Positions 22,458-34,664 of a stretch of DNA of 64,000 nucleotides are shown here, piece by piece. The translations under genes and the position numbers were made by a program. The stretch's first letter is position 1. Each line of letters starts with the position of its first letter. The stretch covers positions 6,269,796 through 6,333,795 of the forward strand of contig OZ021730.1 of NCBI GenBank assembly GCA_963978545.1. Reading direction: 5' to 3'. This DNA is from Linyphia triangularis. Taxonomy: Eukaryota; Arthropoda; Arachnida; Araneae; Linyphiidae. Under the pieces are notes generated by a model. The model did no database searches and had not been told where the DNA came from. It worked only from the letters and a program-made list of their open reading frames with translations.

Positions 22458-22834
22458 CAGGGTGGCCACAAAATTCAGGAATAAAGGTCACTGATAGATT
22501 TCTAAAAAATTCCCTGATTTTATGGCAAACTTTTTTTTCAAATTTCTGCAACTTTTCCAGATGTGAAGAAACCCTGATCAAATAAAACATTTATATGCCA
22601 GTTTTTTGTTTAAAATAGTTTGTCAGCAATAAAAATTTTAAATTATTCCGTAACATTAAACTTTTAACAATTGCCACCGCAATTCTCTAAGTAAATGGCA
22701 CCAAAATCCAGATGAACGAGGAAACAACTTTAGGACATACAAAATTTCACTGATTTACATGAAATTTTGAATTTTCTATTATCAGAAAGGTCTCTGACAT
22801 TTCCCTGATTTACAAGTCTTGTGACAACTCTATA
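22458..22834. mobile_element. MITE-like element, CAGGGTGGCCAC ends
   Basis: CAGGGTGGCCACAAAATTC on the left pairs loosely with the inverted right end TTGTGACAACTCTATAG. Both ends hold 'aaattccctgatt' type words. The interior has no transposase. Related fragments, rich in 'gggaaa' and 'ctcggggaa' words, may lie near 36705-36830 and 47505-47530. Confidence 0.45.
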
Positions 22835-23826
22835 GGAAAACCGCCATTGACAGTCAAGCAAACAATTAGAGGCTGCCTGTGAATTTCTCTACAATGCCTA
22901 CGCAATTCGGTAAAAGAGATTCTAGGGATTGAAACAACAACCTTGCAGTAAATTCCCAGTTAACATGTCAGGGTTGGCGCGATTTTGGAAAGTTTGCAAT
23001 AAGGCCAAAATGAGGTGGTTTTTTGTTACCTAATTCAAAAAAGCTGCTAAAACTAAATGACTGGAAACTTAACAAATACAAAATAAAATAGTTAATTACA
23101 AACTATACAGGTAAAAAAAATAGGGTACTTTTCCATTAAAGGGGGCCGCTGGCAATATATAAAATCTGGGTAAAACTTCGAAATACAGTACGGATTCTTC
23201 GACAAGGTATTTTTCGCCACTGAATCGCATCAGCCTGCCATTTTTTAATAACAAGTGAACTGCCTATGGTTGCCATAATTTGGCATGGTTTTATATAAAC
23301 AATTCTTGGCGTAGAATCTGTATTGTACTGGGAAGTACCAACGCCCCCATTAATGGAAAAGTACCAAAAAGTGTCCTTCAATTGTTGTCAAATTCACTTG
23401 GCGATCGTGACACGAATACTAGGGATAAGCCGACCAAGTCCATCCAACAAAGCCTAGAATCGGTACTGACAGTTATGGATATTAAATGATAAGGAGGAAT
23501 TCTCTTCGGGAGATCGTTTGAAAGGAAACGAAGAAACAGGAATTCTGGAGAAGAGTAAAGTGATATTAATAAGGTTGGTCTTCGTAAAAAGTGTATTATG
23601 TAAAACTAAATCGGAAGAATTAAAATCCACAAAGTACTACGATAGGTGATACACAAAGTCGTATAATACATTTTTATAACAGTTTGATAGACATATACAA
23701 CATAAATATTTTTATTTTTTTTTACATTTGAAAACTTTCCCTTCTTCTCAGGTCACTACATTTAAAGATTAATGCTATTTTTCTTTAGTAGTTTTTAGAC
23801 ATATTGAGAGTTTTTAAAAGTGAGGG
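22835..23826. other. Non-coding stretch, unrecognised
   Basis: Two small overlapping ORFs on opposite strands near 23136-23489 show no domain that I recognise. Confidence 0.4.
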
Positions 23827-25845
23827 CAGGGCTGTCACAGGCGACTAAAAAAGGCTACTAAAGCGACTATTTTAGTGGCCAGGCGACTATGGCTACTATT
23901 TCAATGAAAAAAGGGCCCAAAACAACTATTTTAAGCAAAACCTTCAACTATTTTTTGGCTAAGGCGACTATTTTTTAAGAAATTACAGTCCGATAGTAGA
24001 ACAAACAAAAAAATCGTGTTTTCTTCTCTTGTTAAAAAAGTCGCCTAACTTTGCCAAGGTAGTTGTAGTATTAAGTATAAGAAATCCTTGTTATTTTCCC
24101 AAGTCAATCACCAGGTACTGAAAATCACAAAATAGGAGAAGCGTATTGTATGACATTTTGCATCCACACATTACTTATCATTATAATATATAAACAAAGC
24201 TGTGAAGTGGAAGTTATTTGTGTGTGAAACAAGACAATTGTGAAAAGCAAGCTTTCGTTTCTTTGACCTAACATATAAGGAATGAAATCCACGCTAAAAA
24301 TCACACATGATATAGTTCTGAGGATATGTCGATTTCATCGTTTTGACCAAAATTTCCTGAGATCGATGCAAATCCACATTAAAATTTCTTGGGAGTGCAT
24401 GTGTGTCATGGGCTTGCTTAAAAGTCTGATCGCCATGGATACTTGCCTGCATTCATAATTCCCAAAACCTCCGGTAAAATGACCACTTTTATCACTGCTT
24501 CCTTTAATGTTTGTCTCTATCATAAATATTAATGTTAGTATGTGATTGTTAATTTCATTTATTGTTACGGCGATGCAATGGCCGCTATTGCCGATATTTA
24601 GGCTTATATGCCGGGTGATTGCCAAGATTTACATTGTTGTGATGGCCATTTTTGCCACGTATTACACTGATGTAATAGACCCATTGCGAGATTTGCATCG
24701 GTATGGAAGGTTGATTGTTTTCTGATTATCTAGCACCGTTAGCAACACTGGGGCTATAATGCTCCGAAACATTCGTCATTTGACAAGCCAAAATACGTTT
24801 ACAAACACCCATGCCTTACACGGAACTCGAACCTGCAACCTTGCGGTCTAGAAGCTAGCACGCTAACCACTATACCCTTTGGTCGGCTCGGTATGGAAGG
24901 TACTATCGTTTATATTTACACTGAAGTGATAGTCATTTTCGCGAAAGGTTACACTAATTTAAAAATTTAACAGCTGCTTTTCCCGATATATTGCGCAACC
25001 ATTTTGGTGCTGATGCTACAACTACGAGATTTGAGTTGTTGTAATGGGGGCTTCCATCAAGGCTTCCGTTGATGTTATAGACGTGATGTGTGTCGGTGTG
25101 AGGATCGATTTCGCCGTGTAGGTCAATCGATGAAGGACGACAAAAATTTTAATATTGTAGCTAAGTTTGTAAAAAATAATTTTAATTTCGAAGTAATTTA
25201 TTTAATTACTTTGAAAGCTGCTTAAAAAAATTAAAAATCTGCCTTTTATTGTCAATACAGTATAATTGTTTAAACTTGAAACTTTTGCCAAAAAGTTGTT
25301 TGACTTTGGGAAATTTCAAAAAAATTATATGTTTTTTGCCAGTCGATTTTTATTGTCGCTTTTGTATGAAGTTCAACTTTTTTTGTTTTGAAGGTTTAAA
25401 GAAAATTATTATTATTTTTATTTTTTTGCCCTTAATTAAAAAAAAAAGTCTCGAAAAAGAGTGTGGATATTAGATTCTTTTGAACGTTTCACCGGATAAA
25501 GTATCATCAAGAGTGTTATGACACATTGTCTTTATCGTATGGGATGTTGTGTTTTCTTGATATTAAGACACTTTTTTTTAATCGAAAGACCATATATATA
25601 GCAGGGAGTGTCTGGGGTTTCGTGTTTTATGTTAATCAATAGTTTTATTCCGATCTTGTTGAACACTTAAATCTTCAAAGCCAGACAATTGTCGACTTGA
25701 AAAAAGTGACTACTATTTTCAACTTCTGAGACTACTATTTTGGCTACTATTTTCAGTGTCTGAGACTACTATTTTGGCTACTATTTTTAACATCTGAGGC
25801 TACTAAAGCAACTATTTTCAAAGCTTATAGTCAGTGGCAGCCCTG
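23827..25845. mobile_element. hAT-like element with CTACTATTTT-rich ends
   Basis: The left end CAGGGCTGTCACAGGCGACT is matched by the inverted right end CAGTGGCAGCCCTG. Flanking GTGAGGGC and GTGAGGGG match at 7 of 8 if the terminus is taken as AGGGCTG. Both ends carry repeated words such as GGCTACTAAAGCGACTATTTT. The ~1.6 kb interior holds a SINE and degenerate repeats (ATGGCC-ATT-TTGCC words near 24440-25000). No transposase ORF was recognised. Confidence 0.7.
24712..24888 (-). mobile_element. tRNA-derived SINE nested in hAT-like element
   Basis: This is a complete SINE on the minus strand, from the GGTCGGCT head to the GATTATCTAG tail region. It is flanked by a perfect 13 bp duplication CGGTATGGAAGGT (24699-24711 and 24889-24901). 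Several substitutions in the body (for example CTCCGAAAC for CGCCGAAAC) indicate moderate age. Confidence 0.92.
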
Positions 25846-26813
25846 TGAGGGGATGGATTTCAGTGTTTTTAGAAGTGGGGGGGATGCATAGGTATTTTCT
25901 TGAAAAGTGGGGGGATGCGTCTACCCACACTTCTAGAACTGCACTTGCCAAGGTGCCGAGTTTGAATCAGCTGGGATAGGCATGGATTCTTTTGATTCAG
26001 ATGCCATGTTAATCTTTAGTTTTCAACCTGATTAGCCATTATTGTGCACACAACTAGGTTGTTGAACATTCAAATCAGCCGACCTGTTACGAGATGCAAA
26101 TCTGTATCTCTTTTTAATACCTTTTGGAAGATGACTTTCTCTTGATAATTAGCTCATTACCGGAGACTTTGAAATGGATAAAAAGTCATTGTTTTTAACT
26201 TTTACCTTGTTTGCTTAGATCATTTAAAGTATATTTTGAATTTTTCAGATTTTTTGAAGAATGAGGAACTTTTACGTTTTTTGGTTTTATTTTTAAATAA
26301 AAGTAGAGAAAAAATCATGAAGAACTATACCATTCTTTCAAAAATTTGAGCTCGGATAGATAGTTAAAAAAATATTTAGTTTTTCACTTTGCGATTTGGA
26401 GTGAAAAGGCCACTTTTGCCTGAAACGTCAACGCACAGATAATGAACCAATCTAAAACCTGTTTTAGACTTGGAATGATTGAGGTTTCTCCTTCATTTTG
26501 CGACTTTATCTCTGCGTAACCACGTCACGTTTTTTTTATGCGTTTTTGGTCACGTGACTTTTGCTTTGATTTCGGCTAATTTCAAACTGGATTTTTGATT
26601 AATTGAAAGCATAAAGCTAAAAAATAATTGCTCTGCTCAAATATATTCGTTGGATAAAACTAGAAAATGCAAAAAATATTCATTTTCCTCACTTGTGCAA
26701 GTTTCTCTTATTGTTATGAATTTTTAAAGACACTTAAGTAGGACCACAATCACAGTTTATTTGTAAAGAAAGAAACTAAAATGTTGATTGGCAAATTTTC
26801 CTACTGATCTTCG
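25846..26813. other. Non-coding stretch
   Basis: No ORF or repeat family was recognised in this AT-rich interval. Confidence 0.45.
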
Positions 26814-26993
26814 GCCGACCAAATGGTATAGTGGTTAGCGTGCTAGCTTCTAGACCTCAAGGTTGCGGTTTCAAGTCCCGTATTAGGCATGGGTGTTTGT
26901 AAATGTATGTTGGTTTGTCTAATGACGAACGTTTTGGCGCATTATAGCCCTCGTGTTGCTGATGGCGCCAGATAATCTGAAAACAACCAACTT
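26814..26993 (+). mobile_element. tRNA-derived SINE, full length
   Basis: The element runs from GCCGACCAAATGG to GAAAACAACCAACTT. Flanks are ACTGATCTTCG (26803-26813) and ACTGACCTTCG (26994-27004), 10 of 11 matching. The B box is altered (GGTTTCAAGTCC), so this copy is probably silent. Confidence 0.92.
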
Positions 26994-27479
26994 ACTGACC
27001 TTCGTTAATGAGTTAAACTACTAATTACAGTCTGAATCTTCTTACAAGGATGTTGCCATACTGTAAAGCCCTTATGGGGACGTACCTAAATTACATCACA
27101 CGCAGACAGGAGGGAGTTTGCTAATCACTTTCGTTATGTTTTCACTTTTATTGGATAAATTCAATGAAGTTTTTTTTTAATTTAAAATTTTAAAAAAATG
27201 TAGTTTCAGTTCTTGACCATGGATCATATTAATAACTTGCATTTTTGCTATATGCGTTTTAAAAATAGAGGCGTTATGTTAAAATTAATTAAATGAATTT
27301 TTATGAGGTGGCGATGAATGAGGTGAAAGGTTCAATCAAGTATGACAAGCAGGGAGAAGAGGGTGGGTTCGAAAAGAACATATATTGTTGTTTTTATTAA
27401 TCAGTTTTTATACTCAAAGGTTATGCCATTCTGCAATAACATAACTTTCTAATAAATATGGCAACATTAACATTTTACT

Positions 27480-28095
27480 AATATACAAAAATATAGGCAG
27501 TGACGTATTTATACAATCTGTACATGCACTTTTTGTGCAGATACAATGGGACATCAAAAAAGATTGGATCATTAATGAAACTCGATAAAAATGTTTTATT
27601 TGTCATGAAAATAAAGAAACAAAAGAGTCTGAAAAAATATCTAGCATATAAGGGTGTTTTTGGGGGATTACAGTGTTTTGAAATTGAAAAATTAATCTTG
27701 GAACAATCTTGGCATGTGAAACATGTTTTTTTTTTTTTTTTTTTTTGCTGAATCAAAAAGAAAAAGCTGGTTGATATAACCAATCTATAAAAAGTTAGTC
27801 TTTTTTATAAACGAAAATATATATGTACAAAGCAAGGATGGGTAAAATACAATAACAAAAAATTGGTCTGTTTATGAAACTGGGCTAAAACATTTTATTT
27901 GTCATTAGAAAAAATAAATAAAAGAATCTAAAAAATATCTAGCATAGATGGGATTTTTTTATGGGTTGAGGAAGGGAGTTTTTTTTTTTAAACTGAATAT
28001 TAATTTTGGTATAACCTACACATGTGTGTGCAGTATGTTATTACGCTGAATCAAAATCAACATGATATAACTATCCTATAAAACGTTATAGCCCA
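27480..28095. repeat. Diverged ~270 bp direct repeat, two copies
   Basis: Segments 27540-27800 and 27845-28095 share ordered words: TGTTTTATTTGTCAT, AAATATCTAGCATA, a poly-T stretch, GCTGAATCAAAA, GATATAAC and CTATAAAA. They look like two diverged tandem units. The ORFs here are incidental. Confidence 0.65.
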
Positions 28096-28497
28096 TTTTG
28101 ATGACGAAAGTACATGTAATGAAAAAAAACTGTGTGGAAAAAGTTATAACAACCAAAATTTAATAGAAAAGTACCAGGTAATAATAAAATAAGTAAGTAG
28201 TAGTGAATAAGTGAAATAGTAATTGACAAAAGTATAAGAGAAAAAGAATAAGTAATGAAATAAGGTACATTTTTACATGTATTTTCGTCTATAAAATTTA
28301 CTACACTATTTTTGGATAGTTATATTAGCTCATTATTTTTTATTCAACTCAGCATAAAAATATACTCAAACACATGTGTCACATACTTAACCCTTTAACA
28401 ACTGTTAATAAGAAAACTTGCCAATCAGCATTTTAGTTTTTTTTCTTTATTAAGAGGAGTTAGTATCCTCTTTACCGGTAATGTTAATTTGGCATAT

Positions 28498-28806
28498 TTC
28501 ATGTACCTTTTTCTCAGAAAGTAATGACATAGAAGCCTAAATTTTTTTTTCAGTGCATTTAGCAGGCACTTGTTATTCTACTGAAGTTAGCTTTTGATAT
28601 TGAATCATTTACTTTTTTTTTAATGAATTTTCGTGAAAGTCACTCAAATTTGTTAAAAATTACAATTTTATATTAAATTAATATTTTTAAAACAACAGCA
28701 AAATCTCACTTCAGTATATAAAGATACATAAAAGGAATATATGGTAAAAATTTTAGGAAGATGACTTGGGCAGTTTCTGAGAAAAAGGTACATGAATATT
28801 GAAAAA
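28498..28806. repeat. Inverted repeat around ~260 bp
   Basis: ATTTCATGTACCTTTTTCTC followed by AGAAA near 28497-28521 is inverted at about 28775-28800 (TTTCTGAGAAAAAGGTACAT). This could be a MITE, but no duplication was found. Confidence 0.5.
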
Positions 28807-29933
28807 TGTAGCTTTGAGAAAAACACATTTTAAAGAAACTTTAGTTACACTAATAGTAATTTTATTATCAAAAAACTATTAAAAATACTTCTAGTTGAGG
28901 TATTATTACAAATGAAATATTCTTTTAAAGGGGAGAATTTAAGCTTTGATAAACAATAATAAACTCAAAATCGATTATTTGGAAATTTTAGGGTATCAAC
29001 TCTCCTTAATAAATTACAATTGTGGTTTCACAAAGTGTTTTTTAAAAATCATAAAAATAATTTGCCCAAAAATCTGAAAAATTCAAAATGTATGCTTAAT
29101 ATACAAATACAAATTTTTAAGACCAACAACATGCTCAAGGGCCAACAGGGTTAGTCGAGTAAATATATATATACATGTATATAGAAAAAGAATTTGTATA
29201 CAATAGTTACAGGATCATATATACAATAGTTACAGATCATACATATAATAGTTACAGGACTATACATAATAATACAATACAATATACAAAGTTGACACAG
29301 TGTTAGACAATCATATTGGAAAAATGCAATACATAATGCAAGCTAAAAATTTTGTAAAATCCAACAGTACGCAAACATAAGTAATCAAATATAGTAACTA
29401 AATAACCTGAATTATATACATACAAAGCACAAGATATAAGTTACTTACCTATCCAGTGGAATCCAGTTATTGACCACTGACGATCCCCCAGTGCATAATT
29501 AACTGTTTCTTAAAACTCTTTACGCTCCCTGAATTTATAACATTTGCTGGCAAATCATTCCAATCATTGGTTATCCTATTGTAGAAATAGTATTTTCGTC
29601 CCTCCCTATTAAATTGAGCTATGAAGAATTTGCACCCATTTCCTATTGCCAGTGACCAATTCTAAACCCCTGATTTCACCATGTGCAATAAATTTAAACA
29701 ACTGGATGAAATCCCCTCTTGCCCTTCTTTCCTGCAGTGTTTACATGTTTAATTTTTTCAATCTATCCTCATATGCCATGCCTGAAGGACCCTGAATTAT
29801 TTTTGTTGCTCTGTGTTGAACTTTTTTGAGTAAATCAATGTCCTTTTTTAAATAAAGTGACCAAAACTGTACTGCATACTCAAGATGCGGCCTAACCAAA
29901 CCTCTATACTATGGTAGTATGATATCACTAGAT

Positions 29934-30740
29934 CTAGATGAAACACTTTTTTTTTATATAACGTAACATCCTATTTGCATTGTCACTAGCCGCCCTACAT
30001 TGTTGCCCCATCTTAAAATCTTTACTAACCAACACCCCCAGATCACTGATAACGTTAGTAGCATTTATTATAATACCTTGTAAATTGTAAGACACATCTT
30101 GATTTTGGTTCCCCATGTATAAAACCTGACATTTGCTAATATTAAATGACATACCCCATTTAATAGCCCAATCGGATATTCTATCTAAATGTAATTGAAA
30201 TTGTACTATCTGCTCCACTGAATTAGCAAGTCCCATGATTTTTAAATCGTCTGCAAAAAAACTGACTTTACCCGAGAGACCTTCGCTATTATCATCGATA
30301 AAATTTTTAAACAGAAGTGGACCCAAAACTGACCCCTGTGGCACCCAACTTTTAACTTCTCTCCACTGAGAGTATTTATCTTTGATTTGCTTTCTTCCAA
30401 CTAACCAATTTCCAATCCAGCTTAAAACAGTGTCATGAATTCCAATTCTTTTTAATTTATGTAATAAGGCTTCATGTGGAACTTTATCGAATTCCTTTTG
30501 GAAATCAATATAAACTATGTCGACCAAATTCCTTCCATCCAATTCCCTAGTAACCTCATCGTAAAAATTTACAAGATTTGTCGCACAAGATTTTCCCTTT
30601 CTAAATCCATACTGTTTACTGGAAAGTAAATCACTAGTTTCCAAAAATTTCATGATGTAATTTTTTAGAATTGTCTCAAACATGTTACAGATAACAGATG
30701 TCAAACTGACTGGTCTATAATTTCCTGCATCACTTTTCAA
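29934..30740 (-). pseudogene. CR1 ORF2: reverse transcriptase
   Basis: The 268-residue open stretch contains NYRPVSLTSVICNMFE, YIDFQKEFDKVPHE (motif A), VPQGSVLGPLLF (motif B) and SFFADDLKIMG (the active-site FADD). LGVLVSKDFKMGQQ follows, as in CR1 RT thumb regions. Further C-terminal RT coding sequence is recognisable to about 29500 in other frames (tail words YYGLVRPHLEYAVQ-like, read by eye). The full catalytic core seems present, but the enzyme is truncated by frameshifts. Confidence 0.88.
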
Positions 30741-31499
30741 TCCCTTTTTAAACAGTGGAGTAATGTTAGCTAACTTCCAATCTAATGGTACCGAACTATA
30801 AGAACATTCGAATATATACTACAACACATCCCCTAACTCCTCAGCACACTCAGTAAGGATTTATGGATAAATATTGTCCAGGAGCTTTAAAAGGTTTCAT
30901 ACTTTTTAACTGATGAATCACTTCTTCTCTAGAAAATTAAAATTCCTGCATATCCGAGCTTGTATTAATCTCTGTAAGAGTCCCCCCCATTAAAATCCTT
31001 ATTGAAGACGCTCATGAAAAACTCTTTCAAAATGTTGGCCATCCCCTCATCATCATGCATTAAATTACCCTGGCTCTCCTCAAGTGGCCCCAGATGAGTA
31101 TTCATTCTTTTATTTCCACTGGCATATGAAAAAAATCCCTTTGGGTTAGTATTAATATCTCTTGCAAGCTTTTCTTCTAGCTCCTTCTTCTGCTTTCTAC
31201 TGATATATTTGAAGTTACGTCTAGCAATTTTATAATTTATTCTTTCTGCCTCAGACCCATTTTTCTTTAGATTCTAATAAGCCCTGTGTTTGATCGTCAA
31301 AGCCTTCTTTGTTTCTTTGGAAATCGCTTCTGAGCTGTCCCTTTTTTAATGAACGGAATATGCTTTTTAGTTGCCTCCCATAAAATGTTTTTAAATTCAC
31401 CCCACTGTCCTTCAACATGATGCGACTGCAATCCATCTTTAAAACTAATTCGTAACTCGAATCTTAATCCGTTCCTGTCTGCCTTCTTAAAGTTTGGAA

Positions 31500-32233
31500 T
31501 TACTCTCGTATTATCAAATATCGCAAGAAAATCTCAAATCTAATATTATTATGATCACTATCTCCTAAATGTTCCCCAACTGTTAAGTTTTGTATCCTAT
31601 CCTCATTATTACTGAAAACCAAATCCAGAACTGCCGATTCTCTAGTTCCTTCCTGAACCGTTTGTTGTAAAAAGCAATCTTGGACAATGTTAAAGAATTC
31701 GACCTCTCTATCACTACATACACTATTTCCCTCCCAATCTATATTTGGAAAATTGAAGTCGCCCATTAAAATGACTTCGTTTGTTTGGCATGCTTCCTTA
31801 ATATTTTTACACAGCAATTTATCTTGTTTAATGCAAGTATTAGGGGGTCTATAAACATTTCCAATCACTAAATTCTTTCCCTTTTCATCTCAATTCAACC
31901 CAGACTGCCTCAATACTTTTTAGTTTGACGCTAATATTCAACTCCTTAGAGATTAAATTATCACTAACGTAAATTAGCACTCCCCCTCCTTTTTTCTCGA
32001 ATCTATCCTTTCCACACAAAAAAAAACATGAATCCATTTACATCTATTAACATCGAATCATCCTTATTTGCCCAACTTTCGGCAATCCCAATGATGTCTA
32101 TTTCTTCCAATGCCACATTTCCTTTTAATTCTTCCATTTTAGTCCTAACACTACGTGCATTACAACATAAAACTTTTAACTTATCTTTAGTAATCTTTCT
32201 TGAAACTCTTCCTTTTTCATTTTCGGAATTCAT
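31500..32233 (-). pseudogene. CR1 ORF2: AP-type endonuclease fragments
   Basis: Two open stretches make up the domain: 32233-32003 (LKVLCCNARSVRTKMEEL, then EIDIIGIAESWAN) and 31868-31500 (IGNVYRPPNT, MGDFNFPNIDWE and GDSDHNNIRFEI). The Glu of AESW, the Asp/Asn of GDFN and the terminal SDH are all visible. The domain is split by a frameshift between about 32003 and 31868. It would nick target DNA. Confidence 0.85.
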
Positions 32234-32329
32234 TTCTTTACCAATCCCAGGGAAACGATCTACACTACATTGACAATTTAATCCCCTTTCCGAAATTAGT
32301 TTTTTGCTCCAAAAGTACTTAAAACTACT

Positions 32330-33093
32330 CTACTTATTTCCAATCCTGCTAAGGTGGACCCCATATGGGCAAACCCAATCTCTCTTACATAACTTCCAAG
32401 TGTCCACGAAGCTGACATCAGTTCCCGTGCAGGCAGTCCTTAATAATCTGTTCATAACTTTCACGCGTTGGTTCAACCATCCGTTGCGAACACCAAATCT
32501 CGGCAGCAGTTCTCCAGAAAACTTATATGTCCGAAGTCTTCTTGATATCTTCAATCAAAGTTGTAACCTCCTTTGGGGGGTGAATGTTTCGTTGTTGATA
32601 CTTCCGACGTCATTAGTTCCAATCCACAGAATCGTCTTGTCATCATCGCTGACAGCCCCATTTTTAACGGCTTCAATCACATCCTTAACTTTAGCCCCAG
32701 GCAAGAAGCATCTAAACATTTCTCTTACATCCACCAACTTTATCTCCTAAAAACTCGGACCATTGAGTCCCATAGAATTACACCTTTGGTCGAATCCTCT
32801 ATCTTAACCAATTCTTTCTCCAAATCACTAGAATCCTTCGACACGTCCTTCGTATTGGTCTCTTCTTTCGAAACACTGACTTTTTCCTCTTGAAATGATT
32901 TCAACTGTTCTTCCAACTGCCGTGTTCTTGCACAGCGATCGTACTCGTATTCCGACATCTTTTCATCTGTAATACTCTCCATTTTTGCATCACTAGCCGG
33001 ACAAAACATTCCACATCCATCACATTCTATACACTTGACACCATTTCCAGTTTGAATCTCTTTTACAGGGTTCCCACGGTCATTGAAAGTCAT
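32330..33093 (-). pseudogene. CR1 ORF1: zinc finger, coiled coil and SGNH esterase, broken
   Basis: Three consecutive minus-strand pieces make up ORF1. Piece 1 (to 32740) has a Cys cluster CIECDGCGMFC, a charged helix (TRQLEEQLKSFQEEK) and the nucleophile block WDSMVR, where GDS is expected. Piece 2 (32737-32555) has block III, WIGTNDVG. Piece 3 (32554-32330) has PYGVHLSRIG, matching the DGxHLS block with Asp replaced. Catalytic Ser and His remain but Gly and Asp are changed. A zinc finger plus esterase is known for CR1-like ORF1 proteins; the esterase's substrate is unsettled. Confidence 0.78.
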
Positions 33094-33502
33094 TAAAAGT
33101 GCTTAATATTTTTCGAACTTGTTTTCAAGGCCTTGAAAATGCTCAGAGGTGCTTAAAAGTCATTGAAAATGCCTAGAGGTGCTTAAAAGTCCTTGAAAAT
33201 GCTTAGAGGTCCTTAATTTTTGCAGATGTGTACCCAACAGCACAATATTTTAAAATACAACTCATACTTGCTATCTCCGCATGACCGCCACTTATCCGCA
33301 CCGTATTGGAATTCTATGACATATTTGTATTATGCATGCGCCAATTAGTAACTTTTTTGGTAGAATATATTTTATTAAAAACTTATAAATAGACATGATG
33401 CCTGAAAACAAATTTTCAAAGGCCCTTAAAAACATTATTTAGGTCCTTAAAAGTCATTGAAAAGTCAGTGATTTTCATTCTGTGATTTGAGTGGGAACCC
33501 TG
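33066..33502. mobile_element. 437 bp MITE inside CR1 ORF1
   Basis: The inverted ends are CAGGGTTCCCAC and GTGGGAACCCTG. The 5 bp word TTTTA flanks both sides (33061-33065 and 33503-33507). Removing the element plus one flank copy leaves CR1 ORF1 in frame from an ATG at 33526 into the zinc finger, which fixes the edges. The interior repeats GTCCTTGAAAATGCTTAGAGG-like words. There is no ORF. Confidence 0.88.
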
Positions 33503-33586
33503 TTTTAGAAACTTAATCACACCCATTTTCAGTCAGTTGGTAAATCTAGTTAAAATTCAGCACTTCAGAGCCAAATGAGCTTTTAT

Positions 33587-34095
33587 CAGTGGCAGCTCGT
33601 TGGGTGCAGCCGGGCTGCATCTAAATTGTTTTAATCAAAATAAGTAAAAGATGTGTTTTTATTACCTTACATCAGACTTATCAGCTTTCGTAGATCGTTG
33701 ACTCGTTGTAAATGACAATGTATTCAATCAAGTTTTTTGGGGAAAAGAAGTAATTAAGTAGTTCGGAATGGATCTTTTGTTCTTAGTGGTCAAACTCTAT
33801 GAAAACTCGATCTGAGCTCAAGAAGTTGAAATTGCACGTAAAAATTGGCAATGCATATAAAGGATTTATATTAAACTTTGTTTGTATGGGTTATATTATT
33901 TATTTTAATCAAAATTATTTGATTATCTTCTGTTATAAATGTTATTATTTTGTACAAATTAAAAGTAAACTTCGATTTATGTGTTAATGAATTTGCGTTT
34001 ATTAATGATTGTGTGGAAAATATGTGTGTGTGGTTGGGGAGATCAATTCGCATGTTTTCGGCTGCACTAACATTTTCGACCACGGGCCACCACTG
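33587..34095. mobile_element. hAT MITE, CAGTGGCAGCTCGTTGG ends
   Basis: Left CAGTGGCAGCTCGTTGG and inverted right CAGTGGTGGCCCGTGG are imperfect inverted ends. Flanks are GCTTTTAT (33579-33586) and ACTTTTAT (34096-34103), 7 of 8. It is 509 bp with no transposase; the small ORFs inside are AT-biased. A single similar end lies at 46897. Confidence 0.82.
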
Positions 34096-34640
34096 ACTTT
34101 TATCTAAATTTAGATATTGTTGTTTTATTGCAGAAGATATCTATAAAGTTTATTTCCTATCAAACTATAACATTGTAACTCCTTAAAAAAATGTAAAGCA
34201 TTTAAACAGAAAAGCATTAAAAGGCAGAGTTATAATAAAGCGTTGTACTATATACCAATGAGAGTAAATGTTTTTCTTCTTTTTTTTCTTTCTGTAAAGT
34301 TGGGGGGGCGTTGCCCTGTTGTGACTTAAATTCATTTGGTTTGGAAGTACAGAAAGTTAGCTTATATTTCCCTTTTATATCCTTAAAATAAATGTTTATA
34401 TTTTTTAATTGAAATTACCTATAACAGGCTTGATCTTGTGAATGTTTCGCCCGTAGTATTTGAATTAAAGAAATTCTTATTAGGCATTGCTAAACTTTAA
34501 AAAGAAACACCACAAAAACCCTGCTAACTTTGTTTCCTAGGAAGTTCAGTTTAGTAGTGACAATACTAATTGTTAGAAAATTAATCTTTCACTGCATAAA
34601 ATATGAATATTAACAAAATAGTAATTTAAGATTTTTTTCC

Positions 34641-34650
34641 GAATTTTCAG
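34641..34650 (+). promoter_or_regulatory. Splice acceptor upstream of RIOK1 coding exon
   Basis: A pyrimidine-rich tract (ATTTTTTTCCGAATTTTCAG) ends in AG at 34650, fourteen bases before the ATG. This implies at least one upstream exon, either 5' UTR only or carrying a few N-terminal codons, since the frame stays open across the junction (ATACAAATCCAAAAA). The matching donor was not identified. Confidence 0.65.
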
Positions 34651-34664
34651 ATACAAATCCAAAA

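Larger units (their letters stand above)
29105..33526 (-). mobile_element. CR1-type LINE, nearly full length, decayed
   Basis: Read on the minus strand, the order is ORF1 start (33526), zinc finger and coiled coil (33064-32740), SGNH esterase pieces (32760-32330), endonuclease (32233-31500), linker, RT (30740-29934), C-terminal tail, and a 3' UTR ending near 29105 with a TTTGTATTTGTA tail. Zinc-finger/esterase ORF1 plus EN-RT ORF2 is the CR1 arrangement. Several frameshifts and one MITE (33066-33502) break the frames. The 5' UTR reaches at least 33586, where a hAT MITE begins. Confidence 0.88.

Noticed and set aside
23136..23489. Overlapping 69-81 residue ORFs on both strands
   Set aside because: No domain, start context or repeat structure supports either; the overlap is likely chance in a GC-moderate patch.
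27478..27783. 101-residue minus-strand ORF
   Set aside because: It runs through poly-K/F homopolymers within a diverged non-coding repeat pair.
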